NCBI GenBank assembly: GCA_919902775.1
Contig: CAKKRJ010000006.1
Location: forward strand, 118,265-182,264
Direction of reading: 5' to 3'
From: Burkholderiaceae bacterium
GTDB taxonomy: Bacteria; Pseudomonadota; Gammaproteobacteria; Burkholderiales; Burkholderiaceae_C
Length of the DNA: 64,000 nucleotides
The number at the start of each line of letters is the position of its first letter. Positions within the stretch are counted from its first letter, which is position 1. This document shows positions 43,168-53,343 of the stretch, in pieces. The notes under the pieces are model-generated. The model saw only the letters and a list, made by a program, of their open reading frames with translations, was not told where the DNA came from and made no database searches. A program made the translations under genes and the position numbers.

Positions 43168-44610
43168 ATGACTGACCTCACCGACATTACCGACTTCAAC
43201 GCCAGCGAACTGTCTGAGCGAATCCACCAGCGGCAAGTGTCTTGCACCGAAGTGATGCAGGCTTACTTGGCTCGTATCGAGCGGCTGAACCTGCGCTTCA
43301 ACGCCATCGTCAACCTGGCCCCGACCGACACGTTGCTGGCGCAAGCGCGCCAATGCGACGCCGAGCTGGCCAGCGGTCAGTCGCGGGGCTGGCTGCACGG
43401 CATCCCGCAAGCCATCAAGGACACCGGGCACGCGGTGGGCTTTCCGACCACCTTTGGCAGCACGCTGTTGCAAGCGGCCCGGCCCCTCAAAGACAGCATC
43501 ATGACCGAGCGCATGAAGGCCGCCGGGGCCATCGTGATTGGCAAGACCAACATGCCCGAACTGGGCCTGGGCTCGCACACCTTCAACTCCCTGTTTGGGG
43601 CCACGCCCAACGCGTGGGATACGGCAGTCAGCGCTGGGGGCAGCAGCGGCGGTGCGGCGGTCGCGCTGGCCCAGCGCCTGTTGCCCGTGGCCGATGGCTC
43701 GGACTTCATGGGCAGCCTGCGCAACCCGGCGGGCTGGAACCACATCTTTGGCATGCGGCCCTCGCAAGGCCGCGTGCCATTTGGGCCGGGTTCCGATGTA
43801 TGGGTGGACCAGCTTGGCACCGAAGGCCCCATGGCCCGCAGCGTGCGCGACCTGGCCCAACTGCTGGCCACGCAGTCAGGGCATGACGCACGCCAGCCTC
43901 TGTCGATCAACGGCAGCGTGGATGTGTCGGTCCTGCAGTACACGCCCGATGCTTTGCGCGGACTGCGCGTGGGTTGGATTGGTGATTTGAATGGCCATCT
44001 GGCCATGGAAGACGGCATCCTGCCCGTGTGCGAAGACGCGCTGCGGGTGATGCAAGGCGCTGGTGCCGTGGTCGAGTCGCGCTCACTCGACTTTGACGCG
44101 CAAGCCCTTTGGAACTGCTGGCTGGTCTGGCGTCGGGCGCTGGTGGGGCCCAAGGTGGCGGCCTTGCTGCAGCTGCCGAGCGCCCGAGACCAACTCAAAC
44201 CCGAAGCCCTGTGGGAGCACGAGAACTCGGTCAAGCTGTCCTACATGGACTTCATGCAGGCCAGCCAAACGCGCAGCGCTTTTTACCAGCACCTGCTGGG
44301 CGTGTTCAAAGACGTTGACGTGCTGGCCCTGCCCGTGGCGCAAACCTGGCCGTTTGCGATGCATGAGCGCTGGCCGCAAAACATCGGCTCACGCGCCATG
44401 GACACCTACCACCGCTGGATGGAGTGCACGATTTACGCCACGCTGGCGGGACTGCCCGCCATCAGCCTGCCCGCAGGCTTTCACCCGACGCAGGGCTGGC
44501 CCATGGGTATGCAACTGATTGGCAAACCGCAAGGCGATGTGGCTTTGCTAGAGGTGGCTGCAGCTTACGAAGCTGTACGCGGCGATTGGCTACAACGCCG
44601 CCCCACTTGA
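43168..44610 (+). CDS. Amidase (amidase signature family)
   Basis: 480 residues, intact. The Ser-cisSer-Lys triad is recognisable: Lys in Q-A-I-K-D near residue 76, and the serines in S-A-G-G-S-S-G-G-A near 155 and D-G-S-D-F-M-G-S-L-R near 175. It hydrolyses a C-N amide bond; the family covers many amides and the substrate is not predictable. It starts 21 bases after the amidase remnant and ends one base before the convergent lgt stop. It is the only active amidase left in this transcript. Confidence 0.92.
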   Translation: MTDLTDITDFNASELSERIHQRQVSCTEVMQAYLARIERLNLRFNAIVNLAPTDTLLAQARQCDAELASGQSRGWLHGIPQAIKDTGHAVGFPTTFGSTLLQAARPLKDSIMTERMKAAGAIVIGKTNMPELGLGSHTFNSLFGATPNAWDTAVSAGGSSGGAAVALAQRLLPVADGSDFMGSLRNPAGWNHIFGMRPSQGRVPFGPGSDVWVDQLGTEGPMARSVRDLAQLLATQSGHDARQPLSINGSVDVSVLQYTPDALRGLRVGWIGDLNGHLAMEDGILPVCEDALRVMQGAGAVVESRSLDFDAQALWNCWLVWRRALVGPKVAALLQLPSARDQLKPEALWEHENSVKLSYMDFMQASQTRSAFYQHLLGVFKDVDVLALPVAQTWPFAMHERWPQNIGSRAMDTYHRWMECTIYATLAGLPAISLPAGFHPTQGWPMGMQLIGKPQGDVALLEVAAAYEAVRGDWLQRRPT

Positions 44611-44611
44611 T

Positions 44612-45415
44612 TCAAGTCTCAGCAGGCCTGCGGCCACACCAGGACCAAAAAACAGCACCCAGAAAGATCATCGGAAGGCACAACCACTGGCCCATGCTCA
44701 TGCCCAGGCTCAAGAGGCCCAAGTGTGCATCAGGTTCGCGGAAGTATTCGGCCAGAAAGCGGAACACGCCATAGCCAAACAAGAAAGCAAATGCCACCTG
44801 ACCCTGCGCCCGAGGCTTGCGGGCATACAGCCACAGCAGCACAAACAGAAGGACCCCCTCCATCAGGAACTGGTAGATCTGCGAAGGGTGGCGCGGCGCA
44901 TCGCCTGCGCCACGAAACAGCATGGCCCAAGGCAAGGATGGGTCAGCCACGCGGCCCCAAAGTTCACCGTTGATGAAGTTGCCGATGCGGCCAGCGGCCA
45001 GACCCGTAGGCACACACGGTGCCACAAAGTCCATGACCTGCAGGAATGGCCGCTGGCGTGACCACGCGAACCAGACCATCGCCGCCATCACGCCCAGCAT
45101 GCCGCCATGAAAACTCATCCCACCTTGCCAGACGGCAAAGACTTCGAGAGGGTGTTGCGCGTAATAGCCGGGCTTGTAGAACAGGCAATAACCGATGCGT
45201 CCACCGAGCACCACACCCAGCACCCCCATGAACAGAATGTCTTCGATATCACGGCGCGTCCATTCAGACAAGCGTGCAAACGGCAGATGTTTCAAACGCA
45301 GTGTGCCCAGCCAGTAAAACAGGCCAAAGGCCGCCAGATAAGTCAGGCCATACCAATGGATGGACAAGGGTCCCAGTTGCAGGGCAACGGGGTCAATTTG
45401 AGGATGGATCAGCAT
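44612..45415 (-). CDS. lgt: Prolipoprotein diacylglyceryl transferase
   Basis: 267 residues with seven membrane helices. It moves a diacylglyceryl group from phosphatidylglycerol to the lipobox cysteine of prolipoproteins. The Lgt signature [14 protein letters not shown] is at residues 142-155 and the essential His103 is in S-F-H-G-G. The N-terminal H-W-Y-G-L-T-Y motif is present. NlpD in this window has a lipobox and would be a substrate. Confidence 0.97.
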   Translation of the reverse strand: MLIHPQIDPVALQLGPLSIHWYGLTYLAAFGLFYWLGTLRLKHLPFARLSEWTRRDIEDILFMGVLGVVLGGRIGYCLFYKPGYYAQHPLEVFAVWQGGMSFHGGMLGVMAAMVWFAWSRQRPFLQVMDFVAPCVPTGLAAGRIGNFINGELWGRVADPSLPWAMLFRGAGDAPRHPSQIYQFLMEGVLLFVLLWLYARKPRAQGQVAFAFLFGYGVFRFLAEYFREPDAHLGLLSLGMSMGQWLCLPMIFLGAVFWSWCGRRPAET

Positions 45416-45454
45416 AGGTTACCGTGAAAGAACAGCCTTCGGCCGCAGGGGGGC

Positions 45455-45483
45455 CTCCCACAAAAACCCGAGCGCTGTGGGAG
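45455..45483. repeat. Inverted repeat between lgt and ilvD
   Basis: CTCCCACA and TGTGGGAG enclose 13 bases. It lies in the 101-base gap between the ilvD stop and the lgt start on the minus strand. No T-run follows; it may be a weak terminator or a repeat-element remnant. Confidence 0.4.
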
Positions 45484-45516
45484 CGCGCCCCTGCGCGCGA
45501 ATGGCCACAGTCCTCA

Positions 45517-47373
45517 TCAATCGAGCAAAGACACATCGCGCACAGCCCCTTTGTCGGCCGATGTGGCCAGCAAAGCATAGGCTTTCAGCGCCGCTGAAAT
45601 TTTGCGTGGACGTGGCAACGCAGGCTTCCAGCCCAACTGGTCTTGCAAGGCACGGCGGCTGGCCAATTCTTCGTCACTCACCAGCACGTTGATGCTGCGG
45701 TTGGGGATGTCGATGCGTATGCGGTCCCCGTTCTTGACCAAACCAATGGTGCCGCCCGCCGCCGCTTCAGGTGAGCAGTGCCCGATGGACAAACCCGAGG
45801 TACCGCCCGAAAAACGGCCATCGGTCAGCAAGGCACAGGCTTTGCCCAGGCCTTTGGATTTGATGTAGCTGGTGGGGTACAGCATTTCCTGCATGCCAGG
45901 GCCGCCCTTGGGGCCTTCATAGCGCACGACCACGATGTCACCCGCCTTGACCTTGTCGCTCAGAATGTTTTCCACGGCTTCGTCTTGCGACTCGACCACG
46001 TGGGCCGGGCCTTCAAACACCAAGAGGCTGTCGTCCACACCGGCCGTCTTGACCACACAACCGTCGATCGCGATGTTGCCGCGCAGCACGGCCAAACCAC
46101 CTTGTTTGCTGAAAGCGTGCTCGAATGAACGAATGCAGCCCTCGGCGCGGTCGGTGTCCAGGCTGGGCCAACGGGTGTTTTGGCTGAAGGCCACTTGCGA
46201 AGGCACGCCCGCCGGGCCTGCCATGTAAAACTGCTTCACAGCGTCGCTGGGGTTGCGCGCGATGTCCCATTGGTCCAGCGCGTCCTTCATGGTCTTGGCA
46301 TGCACGGTGGGCACATCGGTGTGCAACTTGCCGGCCCGGTCCAACTCACCCAAGATGGCCATGATGCCGCCAGCGCGGTGCACGTCTTCGATGTGGTATT
46401 TGTTGGTGTTGGGCGCCACTTTGCACAGTTGCGGCACGGTCTTGGACATGCGGTCGATGTCCGCCATGGTGAAGTCGATCTCGGCTTCCTGGGCAATGGC
46501 CAGCAAATGCAAGATGGTGTTGGTGGAGCCGCCCATGGCGATGTCCAGCGCAATCGCATTTTCAAAAGCCTTAAAGCCCATCGAGCGGGGCAGCAATGAC
46601 ACCTCGTCTTGCTCGTAATAGCGCTTGGCCATGTCCACAATCGTGCGGCCAGCCTGCTTGAACAGCTCTTCGCGGTCGGCGTGCGTGGCCACCACGGTGC
46701 CGTTGCCAGGCAAGGCCAGGCCCAGCGCTTCGGCCAGACAGTTCATCGAATTGGCCGTGAACATGCCCGAGCAGGAACCACAGGTCGGACAAGCCGAGCG
46801 CTCGACTTCGGCCAGATCAGCGTCACTCACTTTGTCATCTGCGGCCATGACCATGGCGTCGATCAGGTCGAGCTTCTTGAATTCGATGGTTTGTGTGGTG
46901 GGGTTGGCCAGGCGCACCTTGCCTGCTTCCATGGGGCCACCGGACACGAAGATCACCGGAATATTCAGGCGCATGGCGGCCATCAACATGCCAGGGGTGA
47001 TCTTGTCGCAGTTGGAGATGCAGACGATCGCATCGGCGCAATGGGCATTGACCATGTACTCGACCGAATCGGCAATGATGTCGCGGCTGGGCAGCGAATA
47101 CAGCATGCCGTCATGGCCCATGGCGATGCCGTCGTCCACGGCAATGGTGTTGAATTCTTTGGCCACACCGCCTGCGGCTTCGATTTCGCGGGCCACCAGC
47201 TGGCCCAGATCCTTCAAATGCACGTGCCCGGGTACGAACTGTGTGAACGAATTGGCAATGGCGATGATCGGCTTGCTGAAGTCATCGTCTTTCATGCCCG
47301 TGGCGCGCCACAGGGAACGGGCCCCAGCCATGTTGCGGCCGGCGGTGGAAGTCTTGGAACGGTAAGCGGGCAT
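45517..47373 (-). CDS. ilvD: Dihydroxy-acid dehydratase
   Basis: 618 residues. It dehydrates 2,3-dihydroxy acids in valine and isoleucine synthesis. Iron-sulfur cysteines are in [10 protein letters not shown] near residue 122 and [13 protein letters not shown] near 195. The C-terminal [14 protein letters not shown] segment with P-E-A is also conserved. The 616-618 residue length and cysteine spacing fit the oxygen-sensitive bacterial enzyme. ATG 47373 has CAGGAG six bases upstream. The gene upstream in the opposite direction is the small cytochrome; the 228-base gap holds no other gene. Confidence 0.97.
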   Translation of the reverse strand: MPAYRSKTSTAGRNMAGARSLWRATGMKDDDFSKPIIAIANSFTQFVPGHVHLKDLGQLVAREIEAAGGVAKEFNTIAVDDGIAMGHDGMLYSLPSRDIIADSVEYMVNAHCADAIVCISNCDKITPGMLMAAMRLNIPVIFVSGGPMEAGKVRLANPTTQTIEFKKLDLIDAMVMAADDKVSDADLAEVERSACPTCGSCSGMFTANSMNCLAEALGLALPGNGTVVATHADREELFKQAGRTIVDMAKRYYEQDEVSLLPRSMGFKAFENAIALDIAMGGSTNTILHLLAIAQEAEIDFTMADIDRMSKTVPQLCKVAPNTNKYHIEDVHRAGGIMAILGELDRAGKLHTDVPTVHAKTMKDALDQWDIARNPSDAVKQFYMAGPAGVPSQVAFSQNTRWPSLDTDRAEGCIRSFEHAFSKQGGLAVLRGNIAIDGCVVKTAGVDDSLLVFEGPAHVVESQDEAVENILSDKVKAGDIVVVRYEGPKGGPGMQEMLYPTSYIKSKGLGKACALLTDGRFSGGTSGLSIGHCSPEAAAGGTIGLVKNGDRIRIDIPNRSINVLVSDEELASRRALQDQLGWKPALPRPRKISAALKAYALLATSADKGAVRDVSLLD

Positions 47374-47601
47374 CAATTGCTCCTGTCAGGAATACATGAA
47401 AAGTTACAAGATTATGGCCCACGGCAATGTACCAAGTGACGCACAAGGGGACTCACCAAGTGCCTCACCAGTTGACACTTCAGACAAAGACATCTTGACC
47501 TGGCCGCGCCCATGGATGCGGCCCCGATGTCGGTACACTCTTTCAGGTGATCCATCTGGGGCAGACCTCACCTGCCCATCTTTAGTCCATGAGGAATTGA
47601 C

Positions 47602-47907
47602 ATGAAAAAAATCGTTTTGGCCTTGACCCTGACCGTGGCCGGTGCCGCCCCTGCATTGGCTGATTTGGCACTGGCCACATCAAAAAACTGCATGGCCTGC
47701 CATGCTGTTGACAAAAAACTGGTGGGTCCTGCCTACAAGGAAGTCGCCGGCAAGTACAAGGGCGACAAAACTGCGGTAGACAAATTGGCCAGCAAAATCA
47801 TCAAGGGCGGCTCCGGCGCTTGGGGTGCCGTGCCCATGCCCGCCAACCCGCAAGTGAACGAAGCCGAGGCCAAGAAACTGGCCGCCTGGGTGCTGAGCGC
47901 CAAATAA
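47602..47907 (+). CDS. Small periplasmic c-type cytochrome
   Basis: 101 residues: a signal peptide ending near A-L-A-D (residue 20), then an 80-residue class I cytochrome. Heme attachment is C-M-A-C-H at 30-34 and the axial Met is in A-V-P-M-P-A-N near residue 75. This is the c551/c8 type that carries single electrons between the bc1 complex and terminal oxidases such as cbb3. A strong terminator follows. Confidence 0.94.
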   Translation: MKKIVLALTLTVAGAAPALADLALATSKNCMACHAVDKKLVGPAYKEVAGKYKGDKTAVDKLASKIIKGGSGAWGAVPMPANPQVNEAEAKKLAAWVLSAK

Positions 47908-47926
47908 TCACCGCGCACCGCCATAG

Positions 47927-47954
47927 AAAAAGCCGCTTTCAAGCGGCTTTTTTT
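47927..47954 (+). terminator. Intrinsic terminator after the cytochrome c gene
   Basis: AGCCGCTT and AAGCGGCT enclose TC, followed by eight T residues. A-rich sequence on the other side would let it also work for minus-strand transcripts. Confidence 0.9.
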
Positions 47955-48010
47955 ATGGACCTGGGCTTGTTCAAACCCCATGCGATCTGAACAGCCCCCA
48001 CGTCACAGGG

Positions 48011-48418
48011 TCACAAGCCAATGGCTGCGATACCGGCTTTGGCAACTTGCGCATCTTCGTTCGATTTGACACCGCTCACGCCCACCGCACCCAGGCAGAA
48101 GCCGTCTTTCATGATCGGCACACCGCCTTCGAGCATGCCCTTGATGGTGGGCGCCGACAAGAACGAGGTGCGGCCACCATTGATGACGTCTTCGTAGCCC
48201 TTGGTTTCGCGACGCCCCAACGCGGCGGTGTTGGCTTTGGCGGGTGCAATGTGCGAAGAGACCGGGGCTGCACCATCCAGACGGGCAAAGTGCAACAAAT
48301 GACCGCCTGCATCCACGATGGCGATGCTCACGGCCCAGTTGTTCTTGACCGCTTCGGCTTCGGCAGCCGCTGCAATGGCTTTGACATCGGACAGTTCGAG
48401 GGTGGCTTGTGTTTTCAT
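48011..48418 (-). CDS. GlcG/HbpS-family protein
   Basis: 135 residues. The chain has the family pattern A-E-A-E-A-V-K-N-N-W-A-V-S-I-A-I-V-D-A-G-G-H near the N-terminus, K-A-N-T-A-A-L-G-R near residue 62, and the G-G-V-P-I-M-K-D-G-x-C-L-G-A-V-G-V-S-G loop near residue 100. Members bind heme or corrinoids, or are encoded beside glycolate or diol metabolism genes. No signal peptide, so cytoplasmic here. ATG 48418 chosen because conserved sequence starts there. Confidence 0.85.
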   Translation of the reverse strand: MKTQATLELSDVKAIAAAAEAEAVKNNWAVSIAIVDAGGHLLHFARLDGAAPVSSHIAPAKANTAALGRRETKGYEDVINGGRTSFLSAPTIKGMLEGGVPIMKDGFCLGAVGVSGVKSNEDAQVAKAGIAAIGL

Positions 48419-48600
48419 GTGTCTTGAAACGCTGAGTTTGAAAACAACGAGGATACACGGCAGCGCCCCCACCATTGCACACCCCAGCGCAAAACTGCTT
48501 CACCCGGATAACCACACGGCAGTCCGGAAATGGGCCGACCCAGGCCGCCTGACCCTACAATGCAGATGCCCTGAAATCAGGGTTTGAACAGGAGACCCTC

Positions 48601-49296
48601 ATGAGCGAGATTCGCACCATCAACACCACCGACTGGGGCCATGGCTCCGATCTGGCCACCCGCCACCGCGTTTTGCGCAACACCTATTGGCTGCTGGCCT
48701 TGAGCCTGCTGCCCACTGTTTTGGGTGCCTGGCTGGGCGTGACCACCGGCATCACCCGCTCGCTGTCGGGTGGCTTGGGCTTGGTTGTTTTCATGGCGGG
48801 TGCCTTCGGCTTCATGTTCGCCATCGAGAAAACCAAAAACTCCGCTGCAGGTGTGCCCGTGCTGCTGGGCTTCACCTTCTTCATGGGTTTGATGCTTTCG
48901 CGCATGATCGCCATGGTGCTGGGCTTCAAGAACGGCACCGACCTGATCATGACGGCCTTTGCAGGCACCGCCGGTGTGTTCTTCGTCATGGCCAGCTTGG
49001 CCAGCACCATCAAGCGTGACATTTCGGGACTGTCCAAGTGGTTGTTTGTGGGTGCCCTGGCCATCATGATCGGCGGCATCATCAACATGTTCATCGGCTC
49101 GACCGTCGGCATGATGGTGATCTCGGTCATGGCCATCGGCATTTTCAGCGCTTACATGCTGTATGACCTGAAACAGATCATCGACGGCGGTGAAACCAAT
49201 TACATCAGCGCCACACTGGCCTTGTACCTGGACATCTTCAACGTGTTCCAGAGCTTGCTGGCCTTGCTGGGCATCATGGGCGGCGAACGCGACTGA
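48601..49296 (+). CDS. Bax inhibitor-1/YccA family membrane protein
   Basis: 231 residues with seven hydrophobic segments. T-H-R-V-L-R-N-T-Y near residue 22 and Y-D-L-K-Q-I-I-D-G-G near 190, ending in the L-Y-L-D-I-F-N-V-F-Q segment, are typical of bacterial BI-1 proteins. E. coli YccA of this family modulates FtsH proteolysis; some homologues are calcium channels. A TACAAT -10 at 48556-48561 lies in the promoter region, and a strong terminator follows. Confidence 0.92.
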   Translation: MSEIRTINTTDWGHGSDLATRHRVLRNTYWLLALSLLPTVLGAWLGVTTGITRSLSGGLGLVVFMAGAFGFMFAIEKTKNSAAGVPVLLGFTFFMGLMLSRMIAMVLGFKNGTDLIMTAFAGTAGVFFVMASLASTIKRDISGLSKWLFVGALAIMIGGIINMFIGSTVGMMVISVMAIGIFSAYMLYDLKQIIDGGETNYISATLALYLDIFNVFQSLLALLGIMGGERD

Positions 49297-49330
49297 CCCC
49301 GGCTCCCCCCCGAAAGGGCGGGCACCATGA

Positions 49331-49361
49331 AGAAAGGCTCCAAACGGAGCCTTTCTTTTTG
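49331..49361 (+). terminator. Intrinsic terminator after the Bax-inhibitor-1 gene
   Basis: GAAAGGCTCC and GGAGCCTTTC form a 10-bp stem with an AAAC loop, followed by TTTTT. It faces the convergent rlmD. Confidence 0.9.
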
Positions 49362-49384
49362 GGGGCCTGAAAACCAGCGAACGC

Positions 49385-50821
49385 TCAAGCCAGCTCGAAC
49401 ACCGCCATGCTTTCCACATGCGCCGTGTGCGCAAACATGTTGATCACGCCCGCACTCACGCAGCGGTAGCCTGCGCGGTGCATCAAAATGCCCGCATCGC
49501 GTGCCAAGGTGGCCGGATTGCAGCTCACATACACAATGCGCCGGGGCGGTAACCAGCCTTGGCGCAGTGCCTGGTTTTCGTTCAGCTCGGCCAGCGCCTT
49601 GCTCAGGGCAAACGCGCCTTCGCGTGGGGGGTCCACCAGCCACTTGTCGGCGGTGCCGTCGGCCACCAGCATCTCGGGCGTCATCTCAAACAGGTTGCGC
49701 GCCACAAACTGGGTGGGTGCCAAGGGCTGACCTTCGGGGCGCAACGCCTGGTTGCGGGCGTAGTTGTCGCGGGAACGGGCGACCAGGGTTTCCGCGCCCT
49801 CAATGCCCAGCACTTGCGCCGCCTGTGTGGCGATGGGCAAGGTGAAGTTGCCCAGACCGCAGAACCAGTCGATCACGCGTTCGGTCTTTTGCGCCTGCAG
49901 CAAGCGCAAGGCCCGAGCCACCAGGACCCGGTTGATGAACGGGTTGACCTGGGTGAAGTCGGTGGGCCGAAATGGCATGGTGATGCCAAAGTCGGGCAAA
50001 CCATAGCGCAGCTGTGGGCCGCCCTCTTCCAACAGATGCACCGTATCGGGCCCTTTGGGTTGCAGCCACCATTGCACATTTTGCTGGGCAGCAAAGGCAC
50101 GCAACAAGGCTTTGTCGCCTTCGCTCAAGGGCTCCAGGTGGCGCAGCACCAAAGCGGTGACGTCATCGCCACAGGCCAGTTCCAGTTGGGGCAAGGTCTC
50201 GCGGGCATCCATCTGGCCGATCAATGTCCGCAGTGGCATCAGCATGCGGCTGACATGGGGCGGCAACACCGGGCACACCTTCATGTCGGCGATGTAGCGG
50301 CTTTTGCGCTCATGGAATCCGATCAGCACTTCGCCCTTTTTGATCACATAACGCACGGACAAACGGGCGCGGTAACGGTAACCCCAGGTGGGCCCCTCAA
50401 TCGGGCGCAGCATGGTCTCGGCCTTGACCTTGCCCAGGTGCCAAAGGTTGTCTTCGAGCACGCGCTGTTTGATGGCCACCTGCGCCGAAACCTCCAGGTG
50501 TTGCATCTTGCAGCCACCACAAGAGCCGGTGTGCAGCCCGAAATGCGGGCAGCCTGGGCGCACACGCTGTGACGACTCATGGTGAATCTGGGTGACGGTT
50601 CCCTGCTCCCAGTTGTTCTTTTTGCGGCCCAGCTGCACGGACACCACCTCAAAGGGCAAGGCCCCTTCGATGAACACGACTTTGCCATCAGGCCGACGGG
50701 CAATGCCCTGGGCCTCCATGTCCAGGGATCCGACGCGCAACCAGCCATCGGGCAGGTCGTCACTGCAGTGGCTGTCTTGGTCGGCGTGGGCTTGTGAAAG
50801 GGAAATATCTTGTTCGCTCAT
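49385..50821 (-). CDS. rlmD: 23S rRNA (uracil-1939-C5)-methyltransferase
   Basis: 478 residues. An N-terminal TRAM domain is followed by a [4Fe-4S] motif, [14 protein letters not shown] near residues 90-104. The SAM-binding domain has [12 protein letters not shown] near residue 320. The nucleophile region is [10 protein letters not shown] near 445, preceded by D-P-P-R-E-G-A. This set defines RlmD-type m5U methyltransferases. In many Burkholderiales it follows rpoS; here it follows the exonuclease. Confidence 0.95.
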   Translation of the reverse strand: MSEQDISLSQAHADQDSHCSDDLPDGWLRVGSLDMEAQGIARRPDGKVVFIEGALPFEVVSVQLGRKKNNWEQGTVTQIHHESSQRVRPGCPHFGLHTGSCGGCKMQHLEVSAQVAIKQRVLEDNLWHLGKVKAETMLRPIEGPTWGYRYRARLSVRYVIKKGEVLIGFHERKSRYIADMKVCPVLPPHVSRMLMPLRTLIGQMDARETLPQLELACGDDVTALVLRHLEPLSEGDKALLRAFAAQQNVQWWLQPKGPDTVHLLEEGGPQLRYGLPDFGITMPFRPTDFTQVNPFINRVLVARALRLLQAQKTERVIDWFCGLGNFTLPIATQAAQVLGIEGAETLVARSRDNYARNQALRPEGQPLAPTQFVARNLFEMTPEMLVADGTADKWLVDPPREGAFALSKALAELNENQALRQGWLPPRRIVYVSCNPATLARDAGILMHRAGYRCVSAGVINMFAHTAHVESMAVFELA

Positions 50822-50885
50822 GCCCCGATTGTCTCAGGATGTGGGGGCCTCTTTGGCTTGGAGACACCACGCGGTGAGCGAAACA

Positions 50886-51683
50886 TCAAGTCCAGGCGCG
50901 CAGGTATTCTTGCCAATGCGGCTCTTGCCCGGACAAGGCGGCCACGTTGTCTTTGACAAATTGGATTTCTTGCGCGTATTCGGCTTCCGTCAAGCCGCCG
51001 CGCATTTTCTGAAAGCGGCAATACAGCAGGTAGGTGTTCATGACATCGGTTTCGCAATAGCGCCGGATGTCATCGGTGTGGCCGGCCTGGAACTGGGCAT
51101 AGACCTGCGATCCGTCCATGCCCAGCTTGCCCGGAAAGCCGCAGAGCTTGGCCAGCGCATCCATCGGTGCGTTGTTTTTGGGGGTGTATTTGGCCAGCAA
51201 ATCCATCAGGTCCAAGTGACGCATGTGGTAGCGCGAGATGTAGTTGTTCCACTTGAACTCGCGGTCGCTGGCCTGACCACCCTCACCCATGTCCCAGTAT
51301 TTATCGGCCACCACGCCATGCTGCATGCCCCTGTAGTGCAGCACTGGCAGATCAAAACCGCTGCCGTTCCAGCTCACCAGTTGAGGCTCGTGCTTTTCGA
51401 TGGTGTTGAAAAACGCCTGGATGATCCGGCCTTCACCCAGGCCATCGCGGTCGACAAAAGAATGCACACGCAGCCCTTCGGCATTGCGAAAGACGCAGCT
51501 GATGACCAGCACCCGCTGCAAATACAAAGGCATGAAATCGCTTTGGCCTTGCTCGGCCCGCGCGGCTTTCCACTGGGCGTGCACTTGAGCGTCGCTCTGA
51601 TCAGGCGGTGTCGGGTTCAGTCGGCGCCACCCGGCCACATCGGGCAGGGTTTCGATGTCAAAAACCAGGACGGGCCAAGGCAT
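50886..51683 (-). CDS. 3'-5' exonuclease, DnaQ-like (polymerase-B exonuclease type)
   Basis: 265 residues. Exonuclease motifs are in order: V-F-D-I-E-T near residue 8 (ExoI, D and E), W-N-G-S-G-F-D near 105 (ExoII), and the last Y-C-E-T-D-V-M-N-T-Y near 215 (ExoIII). This is the free-standing group annotated as predicted polymerase-B 3'-5' exonuclease. Substrate is likely single-stranded DNA or RNA ends. It starts 18 bases after the nlpD stop and is followed by rlmD 65 bases on, so it occupies the place where rpoS stands in related genomes. Confidence 0.88.
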   Translation of the reverse strand: MPWPVLVFDIETLPDVAGWRRLNPTPPDQSDAQVHAQWKAARAEQGQSDFMPLYLQRVLVISCVFRNAEGLRVHSFVDRDGLGEGRIIQAFFNTIEKHEPQLVSWNGSGFDLPVLHYRGMQHGVVADKYWDMGEGGQASDREFKWNNYISRYHMRHLDLMDLLAKYTPKNNAPMDALAKLCGFPGKLGMDGSQVYAQFQAGHTDDIRRYCETDVMNTYLLYCRFQKMRGGLTEAEYAQEIQFVKDNVAALSGQEPHWQEYLRAWT

Positions 51684-51700
51684 GGGCGGGTCGCCTGCGC

Positions 51701-52534
51701 TCAGCGGGCAGGCAAATACTTGGCGGGGTCCACCGGTTTGCCTTGCCTGCGCACCTCAAAGTGCAGCTTGACGCGGTCCGCATCGGATTTGCCCATTTCG
51801 GCAATCTTCTGCCCTTTGCGCACTTTCTGGTCTTCTTTGACCAGCAGCGCCTGGTTGTGCGCATAAGCCGTCAAAAACGTGTTGTCGTGCTTGAGAATGA
51901 TCAGGTTGCCGTAGCCCCGCAAGCCTGAACCGGCATACACCACCTGGCCATCCGCTGCGGCACTCACAGGATCACCCGCCTTGCCCGCGATGTCGAGGCC
52001 TTTGTTTTTGGTCTCGTCAAATCCGGTGATCAGCGAACCATTGGCAGGCCAGACGAAGCCCAGACCATCGTCGCTGGCTGTCGTCGCTGGGGCCGCACTG
52101 GTTTCCGCTTTGGGCGGTGTTGCATTCGCTGATGAATTGGCCGACGGTGTGATCGGGCGAACCACCACGCCAGAAGTTTCGACCGCACCACCAGGTGGCG
52201 CCACGCGCAACACCTGGCCCACTTCGATCAGGTCCGGGTTGGTCAGGTTGTTCCAGCGCACCAAATCACGCCAGCTTTGCCCGTTGTCCAGACTGATGCG
52301 GGTCAATGTGTCGCCGCGCTGGACGGTGTAGTACCCCGGTTTGCCCGCGTTTTCACTGCCAGGCAAGGGCTTGGCCACCTCAGCCGCAGGCGGGGTTGCA
52401 GAGACGGACGAGCGGCCCATGGCGGTCCGGTCTTCCACAGGGGCAGGGACGCGCGGTGAAGAACTGCATCCGACCAGCAATGCGCTGAGCAAAGCCATCA
52501 AAACCAGAGGGCGGGAGTTAATAAATGAAGTCAT
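51701..52534 (-). CDS. nlpD: NlpD-like lipoprotein with LysM and degenerate M23 domain
   Basis: 277 residues. The signal peptide ends in a lipobox L-L-V-G-C-S (Cys23). A LysM domain starts at Y-Y-T-V-Q-R-G-D-T-L (residue about 68). A linker rich in Ser/Ala leads to an M23 domain from about residue 158. The catalytic H-x-x-x-D is changed to N-K-G-L-D and the H-x-H to K-L-H, so zinc cannot be held fully. This matches NlpD/EnvC amidase activators, which guide AmiC at septum splitting. It follows pcm by 14 bases. Confidence 0.93.
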   Translation of the reverse strand: MTSFINSRPLVLMALLSALLVGCSSSPRVPAPVEDRTAMGRSSVSATPPAAEVAKPLPGSENAGKPGYYTVQRGDTLTRISLDNGQSWRDLVRWNNLTNPDLIEVGQVLRVAPPGGAVETSGVVVRPITPSANSSANATPPKAETSAAPATTASDDGLGFVWPANGSLITGFDETKNKGLDIAGKAGDPVSAAADGQVVYAGSGLRGYGNLIILKHDNTFLTAYAHNQALLVKEDQKVRKGQKIAEMGKSDADRVKLHFEVRRQGKPVDPAKYLPAR

Positions 52535-52548
52535 AGGGTTTTACTTGT

Positions 52549-53343
52549 TCAGGCAACGCCAGATTTTAGAGGTACAAAATGCACCGCCTCGAGCACCTGG
52601 CGTTCAAAACCCTGTGCTGTTCTCAAAAACACCACCAGGGCTTGGTGACCCGCAGGGGTGATGGTCGGGGCAATCAAACGCCCACCCACAGCCAGTTGCG
52701 CCAGCCAGGCTTCGGGCACCGCCTCACCGCCTGCCGCCGAGATGATGCCCGCATAGGGTGCGCCCTTGGGATAGCCCAGCATGCCGTCACCAAAGATCAG
52801 GTGCACATTGTGCAGGCGAAAGGGCCGCAGGTTGGTTCTGGCTTTTTCATGCAAACCGCGCAAGCGCTCGATGCTGTAGACCTCGGTGGCCACATGGCTG
52901 AGGACAGCCGCCTGGTAACCACAACCGGTGCCAATTTCCAGCACGCGCCCCAATTTTCCCGGCGCATCCTGGCACAGCAACTCCACCATGCGTGCCACCA
53001 CGTTGGGTTTGGAGATGGTCTGCCCCAAGCCAATGGGCAAACTGGTGTCTTCGTACGCCTGGTTGACCAGCGCGCTTTCAACAAACCGGTGCCGCTCGAC
53101 CTGCCCCATGGCCTCAAGCACACGGGCGTCCTGCACACCCTGCTCGGCCAGTTTGCGCACCATGCGCGCCCGAACGGCCCCGGAGTCCAGCCCTAACCCC
53201 GAGACAGACACACTGCGCGGCACCACGGTGGCAAGGGGTGTGCCCGGGTTGGAACGGGCAGACAAGGCGACTGAAGCTTTGACGGATGGACCGGCCGCAC
53301 CGGTTTGCGTCAGCTTGATCGGAAAACCCGGGCGCTGGCTCAT
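52549..53343 (-). CDS. pcm: Protein-L-isoaspartate O-methyltransferase
   Basis: 264 residues, longer than the usual 210 because of a 60-residue Ser/Ala/Val-rich N-terminal extension. The catalytic core begins at S-G-A-V-R-A-R-M-V near residue 58. The SAM motif I, V-L-E-I-G-T-G-C-G-Y-Q, is near residue 129, and D-T-S-L-P-I-G near 98 is the substrate motif. It repairs damaged aspartyl residues. Overlaps surE by ATGA and precedes nlpD, a classic trio. Confidence 0.95.
   Translation of the reverse strand: MSQRPGFPIKLTQTGAAGPSVKASVALSARSNPGTPLATVVPRSVSVSGLGLDSGAVRARMVRKLAEQGVQDARVLEAMGQVERHRFVESALVNQAYEDTSLPIGLGQTISKPNVVARMVELLCQDAPGKLGRVLEIGTGCGYQAAVLSHVATEVYSIERLRGLHEKARTNLRPFRLHNVHLIFGDGMLGYPKGAPYAGIISAAGGEAVPEAWLAQLAVGGRLIAPTITPAGHQALVVFLRTAQGFERQVLEAVHFVPLKSGVA

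Noticed and set aside
47396..47605. Small plus-strand frame between ilvD and the cytochrome gene
   Set aside because: Low-complexity translation with no ribosome site, overlapping the promoter region and the cytochrome start.
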